Shown: positions 20,545 through 29,864, counted from the first letter of the stretch. The stretch is DNA of 64,000 bases from Glacieibacterium frigidum (GCF_007097155.1 NZ_VJWA01000001.1:1397501-1461500), one strand, 5' to 3'. Numbers and translations are program-made. The notes: a model not told the origin generated them from the letters alone.

Positions 20545-21759
20545 TCAGCCCGCCATCGCGGCGTCGAGATTGGCGCGCACCGCCTCAAAGAACTGCTCGG
20601 TGGTCATCCACGACTGATGCGGGCCGACGAGGAGGGCGAGGTCCTTGGTCATCGCGCCGCCTTCGACGGTCTCGATGCAGACGCGCTCGAGCGTCTCGGC
20701 GAAGGCCGTGACCTCGGGGGTGCCGTCGAGCTTGCCGCGGTGCTTGAGGCCGCCCGTCCAGGCGAAGATGCTGGCGATCGGGTTGGTGCTGGTCGGCTTG
20801 CCCTGCTGGTGCATGCGGTAGTGGCGCGTGACGGTGCCGTGCGCCGCCTCAGCCTCGACGGTCTGGCCGTCGGGGGTAAGCAGGATGCTGGTCATCAGGC
20901 CGAGGCTGCCGAAGCCTTGCGCGACCATGTCCGACTGAACGTCGCCGTCGTAGTTCTTGCACGCCCAGATGAACTTGCCCGACCATTTGAGCGCGCTGGC
21001 GACCAGATCGTCGATCAGGCGGTGCTCGTAGACGATGCCCAGCGCCTTGTAGCGGTCGGCGAACTCGGCCTCGTAGACCTGCTCGAAGATGTCCTTGAAG
21101 CGGCCGTCGTACGCCTTGAGGATCGTGTTCTTGGTGCTGAGGTACACCGGCCATTCGCGGACGATGCCGTAGTTGAGGCAGGCGCGCGCGAAGTCGCGGA
21201 TGCTGTCGTCGAGGTTGTACATGCCCATCGCGACGCCCGCGGTGGGGTAGTGGAAGACCTCGTGCTCGATGACCTGGCCGTCGTCGCCCTCGAACTTCAT
21301 CGTCAGCTTGCCGGGGCCGGGGACGAGGAAGTCGGTGGCGCGGTACTGGTCGCCGAACGCATGGCGGCCGATGACGATCGGGTCGGTCCAGCCGGGCACC
21401 AGGCGCGGGACGTTCGAAATGACGATCGGCTCGCGGAAGACGACGCCGCCCAGGATGTTGCGGATCGTGCCGTTGGGCGACTTCCACATCCGCTTCAGGC
21501 CGAACTCCTTCACCCGCGCCTCGTCGGGGGTGATGGTCGCGCACTTCACCCCGACGCCATGCTCGCGAATCGCGTTGGCGGACTGGACGGTGACCTTGTC
21601 GTCGGTGGCGTCGCGGTTCTCGACGCTGAGGTCGAAGTAGATCAGCTCGACGTCGAGATAGGGCAGGATCAGCTGCTCGCGGATCCACTGCCAGATGATC
21701 CGGGTCATCTCGTCGCCGTCGAGTTCGACGACCGGCTTGGCTACCTTGATCTTGGCCAC
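20545..21759 (-). CDS. icd: NADP-dependent isocitrate dehydrogenase
   Basis: 404 residues of the eukaryote-like, homodimeric IDH class found in alphaproteobacteria, which oxidatively decarboxylates isocitrate to 2-oxoglutarate in the TCA cycle. It opens [20 protein letters not shown] and contains [29 protein letters not shown], and [12 protein letters not shown]. Near the C-terminus the substrate and metal-binding [20 protein letters not shown] and the NADP-site [12 protein letters not shown] are intact. It is eight bases from the end of the LOG-family gene, so they are probably co-transcribed. Confidence 0.97.
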   Translation of the reverse strand: MAKIKVAKPVVELDGDEMTRIIWQWIREQLILPYLDVELIYFDLSVENRDATDDKVTVQSANAIREHGVGVKCATITPDEARVKEFGLKRMWKSPNGTIRNILGGVVFREPIVISNVPRLVPGWTDPIVIGRHAFGDQYRATDFLVPGPGKLTMKFEGDDGQVIEHEVFHYPTAGVAMGMYNLDDSIRDFARACLNYGIVREWPVYLSTKNTILKAYDGRFKDIFEQVYEAEFADRYKALGIVYEHRLIDDLVASALKWSGKFIWACKNYDGDVQSDMVAQGFGSLGLMTSILLTPDGQTVEAEAAHGTVTRHYRMHQQGKPTSTNPIASIFAWTGGLKHRGKLDGTPEVTAFAETLERVCIETVEGGAMTKDLALLVGPHQSWMTTEQFFEAVRANLDAAMAG

Positions 21760-21767
21760 GTGAATCC

Positions 21768-22343
21768 TCAGGTTTCTATGCTTCGTGCCGTAGCGGGCGA
21801 CGCGCGCCCTAGCAACCGTTCAGCAAGGTCGGGCACGCCGGGCAGGCTCTCGACAAGGTCGAACAGATCGGGCGGCGCGAAGCCCTGGGCGTCGAGGTGG
21901 CGCAGCAGCACCATGAACGGGTCCCAGTATCCGTTCGCCCCGACCAGGAAGATCGGCTTGGCATGCAGGCCGAGCTCGCGCCAGGTCATCGCCTCGAACA
22001 GCTCGTCGAGCGTGCCGATGCTGCCGGGCAGCGCGACGACGGCATCGCAAAGCTCGTGCATGAGGCCCTTGCGGGCATGCAGCGTCTCGACGACGTGCAT
22101 CTCGGTCAGCCCGGTCTGCGCCACTTCCTCGCGCATCAGGAAGCGGGGGATGACGCCGATCACCTCGCCGCCGGCGGAGAGGGAGGCACGCGCCGCCTCG
22201 CCCATCAGCCCGATGCCGCCGCCGCCGTAGATGAGGCGAATGCCCTCGCTCGCGCACCACGCGCCGAACTCGCGGGCGGTCTCGGTGTGGGCGGGGTCGC
22301 TGCCGGCGCGCGAGCCGCAGAACAGGAGGAGGGAAAGGGGCAT
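21768..22343 (-). CDS. LOG-family Rossmann protein (TIGR00730), putative nucleoside 5'-monophosphate phosphoribohydrolase
   Basis: 191 residues. The family fold is shown by [10 protein letters not shown] at the start, [14 protein letters not shown], and [17 protein letters not shown]. The canonical signature is PGGxGTxxE; here the second Gly is Ser (PGSIGTLDE) while the catalytic Glu remains. Relatives release the base from cytokinin ribotides or AMP-like nucleotides. I start at the ATG at 22343; the longer open frame upstream overlaps the divergent cytochrome gene and is not conserved-looking. Confidence 0.85.
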   Translation of the reverse strand: MPLSLLLFCGSRAGSDPAHTETAREFGAWCASEGIRLIYGGGGIGLMGEAARASLSAGGEVIGVIPRFLMREEVAQTGLTEMHVVETLHARKGLMHELCDAVVALPGSIGTLDELFEAMTWRELGLHAKPIFLVGANGYWDPFMVLLRHLDAQGFAPPDLFDLVESLPGVPDLAERLLGRASPATARSIET

Positions 22344-22437
22344 GGCGCAACGCTGTACGGCGTTCGAGGCGGCGGGGACAGTCTCGCACCCGGGCGCTGC
22401 GCTTGCTAAAAGCCGCACGATGCGAGGGGGCGGGACG

Positions 22438-23223
22438 ATGCGAGCGAGCCGGTTCTGGTGTGGCATGGTGCTGGCCGCGATGGTCGCGGCGTCCGCGGCG
22501 GCAGCCCCGCGCGGCGATGCGGGCCGCGGGGCGAAGCTGGCGACGGTGCTCGGCTGCCACGACTGTCATGGCGCCGGCCTGACGGGCAAGCCGGTAATCG
22601 ACGACCCGACGATCGCCAAGCTCAACAGCTCGAACCTGACCCGCGCCGTTCCGCGCTACACCGACCGGGAACTGGCGCGCGTGCTGCAGCGGGGGGTGCG
22701 GCCCGATGGCAGCCACCTGTGGTACATGGACGCCGCGCCCTATGCGGTGATGTCGCCCGCCGACCTGCGCGACCTGATTGCCTATCTGCGCAGCGTGCCG
22801 CCGGAAGGCGCCGACCAGCCGCGCCTCGTGATCGGGCCGCGGATGTTGAAGGCGGTCCAGGCCGGGCGGTTCAAGCCCGAGAGCGCGACCCTCGCCCATG
22901 ATCTGGCGCACCCGCCCTTCGACGGCGGGCCCCGGCTGGCGCGCGGGCGCTACCTGGCGCGCACCGCCTGCGCCGGATGCCACACGCCGAGCCTGGGCGG
23001 GGTCAAGGACCCGCAGGCGGGCGACCCGCCCGACCTGAACGTCGCCGCCGCATATTCGCAGGCCGAGTTCCGTACGATGATGCGCGCCGGCAAGGGGCCC
23101 GGCGACCGCGACCTGGGCGACATGACCAAGGCGGTGCAGGCGCGCTTTGCGGCCATGCCCATCGCCGACGTCGATGCGCTGCATGACTATCTGTCGGCGC
23201 GTGCAAAGGCCGCGGGGCAATGA
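22438..23223 (+). CDS. Exported di-heme cytochrome c
   Basis: 261 residues with a Sec signal (FWCGMVLAAMVAASAAAAP). Two c-type haem attachment sites are present, CHDCH near residue 38 and CAGCH near residue 181, each followed by its own cytochrome fold with Met-containing distal regions (WYMDAAPYAVMS, GDMTKAVQARFAAM). It should work in periplasmic electron transfer, but the partner dehydrogenase is not in the window. The ATG at 22438 has a G-rich ribosome-binding site; ATG at 22420 is also possible. Its stop overlaps the GNAT start by four bases. Confidence 0.85.
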   Translation: MRASRFWCGMVLAAMVAASAAAAPRGDAGRGAKLATVLGCHDCHGAGLTGKPVIDDPTIAKLNSSNLTRAVPRYTDRELARVLQRGVRPDGSHLWYMDAAPYAVMSPADLRDLIAYLRSVPPEGADQPRLVIGPRMLKAVQAGRFKPESATLAHDLAHPPFDGGPRLARGRYLARTACAGCHTPSLGGVKDPQAGDPPDLNVAAAYSQAEFRTMMRAGKGPGDRDLGDMTKAVQARFAAMPIADVDALHDYLSARAKAAGQ

Positions 23224-23696
23224 CCGGCCTGACCATCCACGAGTTCTCCGACGACCTCGCGCACCACTTCCGCGACATCAACGCCGAGTGGATCGAGGCG
23301 ATGTACCGGATGGAGGCGACCGACCATGAGGTGCTGGGCGACCCGCGCGGGCGGATCATCGATCCGGGCGGTGCGATCCTGTTCGTCGAGGCCGGCGGGC
23401 GGGGCATCGTCGGGGCGTGCGCGCTGCAGCGGACCGCGCCGGCGTGCTTCGAGCTGACCAAGATGGGGGTGCGGTCGGCGGCGCGCGGCACGGGGGCGGG
23501 GGCCTTCCTGCTGGCGGCAATGATTGCACGCGCGAAGTCGATGGGGGCGGAGACGCTGTACCTGCTGACCAACCGCAAGTCGGCGGCGGCGATCCATCTC
23601 TATGAGAAAGCGGGCTTCGTCCACGACGCCGGGATCATGGCGGACTATGGCGCGCGCTACGAGCGCTGTGACGTGGCGATGCGCTACCCGCTGTAA
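23220..23696 (+). CDS. GNAT-family N-acetyltransferase
   Basis: 158 residues with one acetyltransferase domain. The acetyl-CoA loop is seen as [20 protein letters not shown] (motif A, R/Q-x-x-G-x-G/A), followed by a C-terminal [16 protein letters not shown]. The acceptor is not identifiable. Start overlaps the cytochrome stop (ATGA); 38 bases separate it from psd. Confidence 0.85.
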   Translation: MTGLTIHEFSDDLAHHFRDINAEWIEAMYRMEATDHEVLGDPRGRIIDPGGAILFVEAGGRGIVGACALQRTAPACFELTKMGVRSAARGTGAGAFLLAAMIARAKSMGAETLYLLTNRKSAAAIHLYEKAGFVHDAGIMADYGARYERCDVAMRYPL

Positions 23697-23734
23697 GTTT
23701 GCCCCCGCCGTCCTATCCGCGTAAAGCACCGCAG

Positions 23735-24502
23735 ATGAGCGAAATTCCGACCGAAATCGAAGCCGTTCCGCCGCGCCCCTTGCCCGTCGTGCCGACCGAG
23801 AGCGCGCAATGGGCATGGCCGACGGTGCACAAGGAGGGCCACAAGTTCGTCGCCATCGCAGCGCTGGTCACGCTGCTCGTCGGCTTCTGGGCGGGGTGGA
23901 CGACGCTGGCGTGGCTGCTTGCCGGAGTGACGATCTGGGTCGCGGCCTTCTTCCGCGATCCGATCCGCGTCACCCCCGCCGACCCCAGCGCGATCGTGTC
24001 GCCCGCCGACGGGCTGGTCAGCCTGATCGCGCAGGTCGAGGTGCCGCGCCAGCTGGCGGGCGCCGACGGCCTGCCGCCGGGGCCGTGCATGCGCGTCTCG
24101 GTGTTCATGTCGGTGTTCGATGTGCACATCAACCGCGCGCCGATCGCAGGCATTGTGCGCCGCGTCGTCTATGTGCCGGGCAAGTTCCTCAACGCCGACC
24201 TCGACAAGGCGAGCGAGGACAACGAGCGCCAGTATTTCATCGTCGAGGGTGAGGGCGGGGTGAGCGTCGGCTTCACCCAGATCGCCGGTCTCGTGGCGCG
24301 CCGCATCATGCGCTTCGTCGAGGAGGGCAGCGTCGTCCGCGCCGGGCAGCGCATCGGCCTGATCCGCTTCGGCAGCCGCCTCGATATCTACGTCCCCGCG
24401 ACGCACACCGTTCAGGTCGCTATAGGCCAGCGGGCGATTGCGGGCGAGACGGTGATCGCCCGCGTCGGCGCGCTGCCGCTGCTCGCCACGACGAAGCAAT
24501 AG
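23735..24502 (+). CDS. psd: Phosphatidylserine decarboxylase proenzyme
   Basis: 255 residues of the shorter, alphaproteobacterial-type Psd. Membrane-anchoring hydrophobic segment at about 38-70. Conserved [25 protein letters not shown], and [17 protein letters not shown] lead to [11 protein letters not shown], where self-cleavage before Ser214 would create the pyruvoyl group. It makes phosphatidylethanolamine from phosphatidylserine. The next gene, two bases downstream, supplies its substrate. ATG at 23735 (MSEIPTE) is preferred over one 36 bases upstream. Confidence 0.95.
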   Translation: MSEIPTEIEAVPPRPLPVVPTESAQWAWPTVHKEGHKFVAIAALVTLLVGFWAGWTTLAWLLAGVTIWVAAFFRDPIRVTPADPSAIVSPADGLVSLIAQVEVPRQLAGADGLPPGPCMRVSVFMSVFDVHINRAPIAGIVRRVVYVPGKFLNADLDKASEDNERQYFIVEGEGGVSVGFTQIAGLVARRIMRFVEEGSVVRAGQRIGLIRFGSRLDIYVPATHTVQVAIGQRAIAGETVIARVGALPLLATTKQ

Positions 24503-24504
24503 CC

Positions 24505-25314
24505 GTGGAACGCACGCGCGGCGACCTGCGCATTTTCCGCCGCACGCTGCCGATGCGGGTCGTCATCCCCAATGCGGTGACGGTGCTGGTGCTGTGCGCG
24601 GGGCTGACCGGCGTGCGCTTCGCGATCACCGGCGAATGGCGCAACGCGGTGGCGATGATCGTCATTGCGGGCGTTCTCGACGGCATCGACGGGCGGATTG
24701 CGCGGCTGCTGAAAGGCGCGAGCAAGTTCGGTGCCGAGCTCGATTCGCTCGCCGACCTGACAGCGTTCGGCGTCGCGCCGGCGCTCATCATCTACCTCTG
24801 GTCACTCGTCTATCTGCCTGGCATCGGCTGGGTATTCGCGCTCGCCCATGCGGTCGCGTGCGCGCTGCGGCTGGCACGGTTCAACTCGCGGCTGGATGTC
24901 GACGACCAGCCGCACAAGCGGGCGGGGTTCCTGACCGGCATTCCCGCCCCGGTCGGCGCGGGCCTCGCGCTGAGCCCGATCTTCGCGTCACTGTGGCTCG
25001 GCCCCGACTTCCTGATCGACGTGCGGGTGCGCTTTGCGGTCAGTGCGGCGGTGATCGGCACCACCGCGGCGTTGATGGCATCGAGTGTGCCAACCTATGC
25101 CTGGGGGGCCATCCGCCTGCGCCCGACGTGGCGGCTGGTGGCGCTGCTCGGCGTCGGGCTGTTCGCCGCGGCACTGGTCGCCGAGCCGTGGATGACGCTG
25201 ACGCTGCTCAGCCTGGCCTACGCAGTGTCGGTGCCGCTCGCGATCCGCAGCTATGCGCGGGTCATGCGGCGAAGCGCAGCGGCAGTACCAGCTGGTCCCG
25301 GTCCCGCTGCATAG
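24505..25314 (+). CDS. pssA: CDP-diacylglycerol--serine O-phosphatidyltransferase
   Basis: 269-residue integral membrane enzyme. The CDP-alcohol phosphotransferase signature DG-x2-AR-x8-G-x3-D-x3-D is complete from DGIDGRIARLLKGASKFGAE into LDSLADLTAFG. Seven to eight hydrophobic segments are visible. It makes phosphatidylserine from CDP-diacylglycerol and serine, feeding psd. GTG start two bases after psd. The last ~18 codons overlap a small gene on the opposite strand, and this C-terminal Ala/Pro-rich tail is likely dispensable. Confidence 0.94.
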   Translation: MERTRGDLRIFRRTLPMRVVIPNAVTVLVLCAGLTGVRFAITGEWRNAVAMIVIAGVLDGIDGRIARLLKGASKFGAELDSLADLTAFGVAPALIIYLWSLVYLPGIGWVFALAHAVACALRLARFNSRLDVDDQPHKRAGFLTGIPAPVGAGLALSPIFASLWLGPDFLIDVRVRFAVSAAVIGTTAALMASSVPTYAWGAIRLRPTWRLVALLGVGLFAAALVAEPWMTLTLLSLAYAVSVPLAIRSYARVMRRSAAAVPAGPGPAA

Positions 25315-25429
25315 CCGCGCCATCGGCGAGGATCGCCGCGATCTGATGCCGCCGGCCGGCCACCAGGGTTGCGATCAAGGTCAGCAGGCCGCTGAGCAGC
25401 AACGCCGAAATCACCGTTGAAATCATCAT
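25262..25429 (-). CDS. Small single-pass membrane protein, putative SOS-inducible
   Basis: 55 residues from ATG at 25429 (a second ATG follows at once). One hydrophobic helix spans residues 3-25 (ending ATLVAGRR); the positive pair RR after it suggests N-out or N-in with a short cytoplasmic tail containing AAILADGAAMQRDRDQLVLP. AGGTG lies six bases upstream of the ATG. About 36 bases upstream is an exact LexA box over a consensus-like promoter (see next entries), the strongest in the window. No family recognised. It overlaps the tail of the convergent pssA by 53 bases. Small size, a single membrane helix and LexA control recall the Caulobacter SOS division inhibitor SidA in design, not in sequence. 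Existence of the gene is inferred from promoter, ribosome site and hydrophobic pattern together. Confidence 0.6.
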   Translation of the reverse strand: MMISTVISALLLSGLLTLIATLVAGRRHQIAAILADGAAMQRDRDQLVLPLRFAA

Positions 25430-25464
25430 GTCCGACACCTTGTTAAATTCGTCGCCCCCGCAAT

Positions 25465-25490
25465 GTTCTACATCTGTTCCGCATTGTCAA
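25465..25490 (-). promoter_or_regulatory. Promoter with overlapping LexA box, for the 55-residue membrane protein
   Basis: On the minus strand a perfect -35 TTGACA (25485-25490), a 12-base spacer and TGTAGAAC (25465-25472) match the Caulobacter housekeeping consensus TTGACGS-N10-14-GCTANAWC closely. On the plus strand 25465-25479 reads GTTC-N7-GTTC exactly, the LexA box, so a repressor would cover the -10 element. The predicted transcript leader is about 29 bases. Confidence 0.7.
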
Positions 25491-25579
25491 CTTGCCCGTC
25501 GGGCCTGCAACAATTAATCCTGGGCACAGGCGGACGGTTCCAGAAAGGGACCGCTGCTCTTGGGGCGGGGAATTGTCGC

Positions 25580-25681
25580 ATGGATATCGTCGATCTCGAA
25601 TCGCCGCCGGTCGAATCGCCGCTGGCCGAGCGTGCGGCCAATGACGACGGCCCCACTGACGCGCTGCGCCTGATCGGCTAA
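25580..25681 (+). CDS. Possible 33-residue small protein or leader ORF
   Basis: An ATG at 25580 opens 33 acidic codons (MDIVDLESPPVESPLAERAA, then NDDGPTDALRLIG). A GGGGCGGGG run sits 10-19 bases upstream. It lies 28 bases before the acyl-CoA ligase gene on the same strand. Codon use is not different from the background, and no homolog is recalled, so this could be chance. The LexA box at 25465-25479 also lies upstream of it. Confidence 0.2.
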   Translation: MDIVDLESPPVESPLAERAANDDGPTDALRLIG

Positions 25682-25709
25682 CGTCGCCCCAAATAACGGG
25701 GAGACGCGC

Positions 25710-27341
25710 ATGACGACCATGGGAACGATGCAGGACTGGCCGCTGCAGGTGTGGCGGCTGATCGACCATGCCGCGATCAACCATGGCGCGCGCGAGGTCG
25801 TCACGCTGACCGTCGAAGGCGGCGTCCACCGGTCGAACTGGGCGACCGTGCGCGGCCGCGCGCTGAAGGTCGGGCAGGCGCTGACCCGCCTCGGCATCGC
25901 CCCCGGCGACCGCGTCGCGACGCTCGCCTGGAACACCCACCGCCACGTCGAATGCTGGTACGGCATCTCGGGCGTCGGCGCGGTGGCGCACACGATCAAC
26001 CCGCGGCTGTTCGCCGACCAGATCGTCTATATCGCCAATCACGCCGCCGACCGCGTGCTGTTCTGCGACCTGAGCTTCCTCGCGCTCGTCGAGAGCCTGG
26101 CGCCGCGCCTCGAGACGATCGAGCACTATGTCCTGATGACCGACCGGGCGCACATGCCCGAATCGAGCCTGAACCTGCTGTGCTTCGAGGAGCTGGTCGA
26201 CGCGTCGGACGGCGATTTCACTTGGGTCTCGGTCGACGAGAATGCGCCTGCCGGCCTGTGCTACACCAGTGGCACGACGGGCAATCCTAAGGGCGTGCTC
26301 TATTCGCACCGCTCGAACGTGCTGCACGCCATGGCGGCGGCGATGACCGACACCTACGGCATGTCGCAGCGCACCACCGTGCTGCCGGTCGCGCCGATGT
26401 TCCACGCCAACGCCTGGGCGATTCCCTATGTCGCGGCATGCGTCGGGGCCAAGCTGGTGCTGAACGGCCCCAATTTCGATGCGCCGACGCTGCACCGCCT
26501 GATCGTCGAGGAAGGGGTCACCCTGTCCCTCGCGGTGCCGACGGTGTGGCTCGGCGTGCTGCAGCACCTCGAGAAGACCGGCGAGACGCTTGGCAACCTC
26601 GAGCGCGTCGCGATCGGCGGGTCGGCGGTGCCGCGCTCGATGATCGAGGCGTTCGAGGGGCAGCACGGGGTCAGCGTCGGGCACCTCTGGGGCATGACCG
26701 AGATGTCGCCGCTCGGCACCGTCGGCATCCTGTGCAGCAATGCCGCAGCGCTGCCGCCCGAGAACCAGGTCGACATGAAGTGCAAGCAGGGCCGCGCGAT
26801 GTTCGGCGTCGAGCTCAAGACCGTCGGAGAGGACGGTGTCGAGCTGCCGCGCGACGGGTCGAGCTTCGGCCGCCTGCTCGTGCGGGGCCCGTGGATCGTC
26901 GGCCAGTATTTTCGCGGTGACGGCGGCGCGGTGCTCGACGCCGATGGCTGGTTCGACACCGGCGACGTCGCGACCATCGACCGGTTCGGCTATATGCAGA
27001 TCGTCGACCGGTCGAAGGACGTCATCAAGTCGGGCGGCGAGTGGATCAGCTCGATCGACCTGGAGAACGCCGCCGTCGGCGCGCCGGGCGTCGCCGAGGC
27101 CGCGGTGATCGGCGTCGCGCACCCGAAGTGGGACGAGCGCCCGCTGCTCCTCGTCCGCGCCAAGCCGGGCGAGACGGTGACCAAGGCGGGCGTGCTCGAT
27201 TACCTCGCCCCACGCATCGCGAAATGGTGGACGCCCGACGAGGTGCTGGTGGTCGACGAGCTGCCGCACACCGCGACCGGCAAGCTGCTCAAGACCGAGC
27301 TGCGGGCGCGGTACAAGGATTACAAGCTGCCGACCGCCTGA
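25710..27341 (+). CDS. Medium/long-chain fatty acid--CoA ligase (AlkK-like)
   Basis: 543-residue member of the ANL (AMP-forming) superfamily. The P-loop is [20 protein letters not shown], the A5 motif is [15 protein letters not shown], and the A7/A8 core is [20 protein letters not shown] with [16 protein letters not shown]; the catalytic Lys near the C-terminus is in [12 protein letters not shown]. The overall sequence (start [33 protein letters not shown]) is like AlkK-type medium-chain acyl-CoA synthetases. The precise chain-length preference is not visible. It is convergent with tonB, ten bases apart. Confidence 0.9.
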   Translation: MTTMGTMQDWPLQVWRLIDHAAINHGAREVVTLTVEGGVHRSNWATVRGRALKVGQALTRLGIAPGDRVATLAWNTHRHVECWYGISGVGAVAHTINPRLFADQIVYIANHAADRVLFCDLSFLALVESLAPRLETIEHYVLMTDRAHMPESSLNLLCFEELVDASDGDFTWVSVDENAPAGLCYTSGTTGNPKGVLYSHRSNVLHAMAAAMTDTYGMSQRTTVLPVAPMFHANAWAIPYVAACVGAKLVLNGPNFDAPTLHRLIVEEGVTLSLAVPTVWLGVLQHLEKTGETLGNLERVAIGGSAVPRSMIEAFEGQHGVSVGHLWGMTEMSPLGTVGILCSNAAALPPENQVDMKCKQGRAMFGVELKTVGEDGVELPRDGSSFGRLLVRGPWIVGQYFRGDGGAVLDADGWFDTGDVATIDRFGYMQIVDRSKDVIKSGGEWISSIDLENAAVGAPGVAEAAVIGVAHPKWDERPLLLVRAKPGETVTKAGVLDYLAPRIAKWWTPDEVLVVDELPHTATGKLLKTELRARYKDYKLPTA

Positions 27342-27351
27342 GTGGCCGCGC

Positions 27352-28092
27352 TCAATCCCCCGGCCGTTCGCGGTCGCCCATGTAGCGCCACACGTGGTCG
27401 CCGCGGTACGCTTCGGGGATCTTGCGGCCGTCGCGGTCGCGCGCAGGGCGGTAGCGGCGGCGTTCGATGATCAGGCGGCAGGTGGTCGCGTCGAGGGCGG
27501 CGTTGCCGCTTGTTCGGATGACCTCGCACGAGGTGACGCGGCCGTTCACGCCGACGACGAAGCGGATGCCGACGCTGCCGCTGACCCCTGCCTCATAAGC
27601 CTCGCGCGGATAATCGGAGTCGCGGATTTCGCCGCGCAACCAGCGCGACGGGGTGCCGCCGCCGTCACCATCTCCGTCGCCATCGTCACCGCTGCCCAGG
27701 CCGTCGCCCACGCCGCCCGCACCGGTGCCGGGGCCGGGCAGGGGGGCGGCTCCCGCGCTCGCGTCGAAGCTGGTGCCCGCGACCGGTGCGGCGGCGATCG
27801 GCGGGGGTGTCTCGGGCACGATCACGGGCGGCGGTGCGACGACCGGCGTCGGCTGCGCCCGAGCGGCGGGCGGTGCGGCGCGACCGGCGCGGCGACCAGT
27901 CTTGAGACGCGGCGGTGTCACGGGCTCGATGCGCGGCGGCGGCACCTCGAAGACGGTCATGGCAGGCGGCTCGGGGGCAACGTCGCGCGCGCGCAGGCCG
28001 ATCAGCAGCAGGGCGATCAGCAGTGCATGGACAGCAATCGCGATCAGGCCCGCGACGGCGCGGTCGCGGCGGAACGGTGGGTCGCTGGTCAC
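27352..28092 (-). CDS. tonB: Energy transducer TonB
   Basis: 246 residues from a GTG. One N-terminal membrane anchor (GLIAIAVHALLIALLLIGL, about 15-33) is followed by a Pro-rich periplasmic linker with PPPRIEPVTPP and PVVAPPPVIVPETPPP, then an Asp/Gly repeat stretch, and a C-terminal TonB domain (DSDYPREAYEAGVSGSVGIR, CEVIRTSGNAALDATTCRLI). TonB couples the proton gradient, via ExbB/ExbD, to outer-membrane TonB-dependent receptors. ExbB/ExbD are not adjacent. Two Cys in the C-terminal domain may form a disulfide. Several TonB paralogues are usual in sphingomonads. Confidence 0.88.
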   Translation of the reverse strand: MTSDPPFRRDRAVAGLIAIAVHALLIALLLIGLRARDVAPEPPAMTVFEVPPPRIEPVTPPRLKTGRRAGRAAPPAARAQPTPVVAPPPVIVPETPPPIAAAPVAGTSFDASAGAAPLPGPGTGAGGVGDGLGSGDDGDGDGDGGGTPSRWLRGEIRDSDYPREAYEAGVSGSVGIRFVVGVNGRVTSCEVIRTSGNAALDATTCRLIIERRRYRPARDRDGRKIPEAYRGDHVWRYMGDRERPGD

Positions 28093-28126
28093 GCACGTAC
28101 AACGCGCGGCTATCGCTCCCGGTGCG

Positions 28127-29197
28127 TCAGAACAGCGACCCCTGCGCGGTGGGCACGCGGAACAGGTCGGTGCGCAGGTCGAACTTCGCGTTGACCAGGC
28201 CGAGCCGGTCGCGCGCCAAGCGGAAGCGGGTGCGCAGCATGTCGGCGTAGGGGCCCTGACCCCGAAAGCGCGTGTGGAAGTCGGGGTCGTTGTCGCGCCC
28301 GCCGCGCATGTCGCGGATCAGCGCCATGACCTTCGCGGCACGGTCGGGGTAGTGCGCGTCGAGCCACGCGCGGAACAGTGGCGCGACCTCGTGCGGCAGG
28401 CGGACGGGCAACGAGAAGGCGCCGGTTGCGCCCGCGTCGGCAGCGGCGGACAGGATCGCCTCGATCTCGTGATCGGTGACGCCGGGGACGACGGGCGACA
28501 CCGAGACGAAGACGGGCACGCCCGCATCGGCCAGCGTGCGCATCGCCGCCAGCCGCCGCGTGGGTGTGGGCGCACGCGGCTCGAGTGTGCGGGCGATCGC
28601 CCGGTCGAGGCTGGTCACCGAGATCGCCACCGACGCGAGGCCCTGCGCCGCCATGGGACCAAGTATGTCGACGTCGCGCGCGACGCGGTCGGACTTTGTG
28701 GTGATCGTCACCGGGTGGTTGAACTCGGCGAGCACCTCGAGGATGGCGCGCGTGATCCGGTAGGTCGCCTCGATCGGCTGGTACGGGTCGGTGTTGGTGC
28801 CGAGCGCGATCGGCCTCGGCTCATAGCCGCGCTTCGACAGTTCGGTGCGGAGCAGGGCGGCAGCACCCGGCTTGGCGGTCAGGCGCGATTCGAAATCGAG
28901 GCCCGGCGACAGGCCGAGATAGGCGTGTGTCGGCCGCGCGAAGCAGTAGATGCAGCCATGCTCGCACCCCCGGTACGCATTGATCGACCGGTCGAAGCCG
29001 ATGTCGGGCGAGGCGTTGCGCGTGATGATCGTGCGCGGCGTCTCAAGACTGACCTCGGTGCGCAGCGGTGTGGGGTCGTCGATCTCTCCACGCGCGTCAA
29101 GCCAGTCGCCGTCCGCCTCGCGCGCGGGATCGTCGAAGCGCATGCTGCGCGCGTTGATCGGGGCACCGCGGCCGGGGCGAAGCTCGGGGTTGAGCAT
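28127..29197 (-). CDS. PA0069-family radical SAM protein (spore photoproduct lyase-like)
   Basis: 356 residues. The [4Fe-4S] site is CEHGCIYC at Cys78, Cys82 and Cys85, in the context NAYRGCEHGCIYCFARPTH, followed by a radical SAM barrel (ALGTNTDPYQPIEATYRITR, TITTKSDRVARDVDIL). The family is related to SplB, the DNA spore photoproduct lyase, but its reaction is not established. Its promoter region carries an exact LexA box (29222-29236), 25 bases before the ATG, which supports a DNA-damage role. Thirty-four bases separate it from tonB downstream. Confidence 0.88.
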   Translation of the reverse strand: MLNPELRPGRGAPINARSMRFDDPAREADGDWLDARGEIDDPTPLRTEVSLETPRTIITRNASPDIGFDRSINAYRGCEHGCIYCFARPTHAYLGLSPGLDFESRLTAKPGAAALLRTELSKRGYEPRPIALGTNTDPYQPIEATYRITRAILEVLAEFNHPVTITTKSDRVARDVDILGPMAAQGLASVAISVTSLDRAIARTLEPRAPTPTRRLAAMRTLADAGVPVFVSVSPVVPGVTDHEIEAILSAAADAGATGAFSLPVRLPHEVAPLFRAWLDAHYPDRAAKVMALIRDMRGGRDNDPDFHTRFRGQGPYADMLRTRFRLARDRLGLVNAKFDLRTDLFRVPTAQGSLF

Positions 29198-29221
29198 CGC
29201 GAACGACTAGCGCGGTTATGA

Positions 29222-29236
29222 GAACAAGACAAGAAC
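29222..29236 (-). promoter_or_regulatory. LexA (SOS) box upstream of the radical SAM gene
   Basis: The plus strand reads GAAC-N7-GAAC, i.e. GTTC-N7-GTTC on the coding strand, 25 bases before the ATG at 29197. It is an exact match to the alphaproteobacterial box and is intergenic. The promoter elements are not clear; TTGTTC followed by GCTAGTCG at ten bases is a candidate. Confidence 0.7.
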
Positions 29237-29336
29237 GGTCCGGGCGATGGGGTTGCGCATTCCGCCACCGCCCGGCCGCCACCCCGGCGCACAGATGCGC
29301 GCATCAGGCTCGAAGCGATTGGACGGAAGCGACGAA

Positions 29337-29864
29337 TCAGCGCTCGGTCAGGCGCGGCATCAGTTCGACGAAGTTGCAGGGGCGGTGGCGGCTGTCGAGC
29401 TGCGTGCTCAATATGCCGTCCCACCCGTCCTTCACTGCCCCCGTCGAGCCCGGCAGCGCGAACAGATACGTCCCGCGCGCGACGCCGGCAGTAGCGCGCG
29501 ACTGGACCGTCGAGGTGCCGATATTGGCGTAGCTGAGCCAGCGGAACAGCTCGCCGAAGCCCGGGATCTCCTTGTCCCAGACCTGCGCGAATGCCTCGGG
29601 CGTCACGTCGCGGCCGGTCACGCCGGTGCCGCCGGTCGTTATGATGCAGTCGACCTGCGGGTCGTCGATCCACGCGTTCAGCTGCGCGACCAGCGCAGGT
29701 ACGTCGTCGCGGACGATGGTGCGCGCCGCCAGCGTGTGGCCTGCCGCCGTCAGCCGTTCGACGAGCGTATCGCCCGACCGGTCGTCGGCGGCGGTGCGGG
29801 TGTCGCTGACCGTCAGCACCGCAATGGAAACGGGGATGAAGGTCAGGCTCTCGTCAACTGGCAA
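29337..29864 (-). CDS. moaB: Molybdenum cofactor biosynthesis protein MoaB
   Basis: 175-residue MogA/MoaB-type protein, which adenylylates or otherwise activates molybdopterin for metal insertion. It contains [39 protein letters not shown] and the C-terminal [16 protein letters not shown]. The start is TTG at 29864, overlapping the end of the transglycosylase gene by 11 bases, so expression is probably coupled. The YuiH-type molybdoenzyme (3573-4220) is a plausible client. Confidence 0.93.
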   Translation of the reverse strand: MPVDESLTFIPVSIAVLTVSDTRTAADDRSGDTLVERLTAAGHTLAARTIVRDDVPALVAQLNAWIDDPQVDCIITTGGTGVTGRDVTPEAFAQVWDKEIPGFGELFRWLSYANIGTSTVQSRATAGVARGTYLFALPGSTGAVKDGWDGILSTQLDSRHRPCNFVELMPRLTER

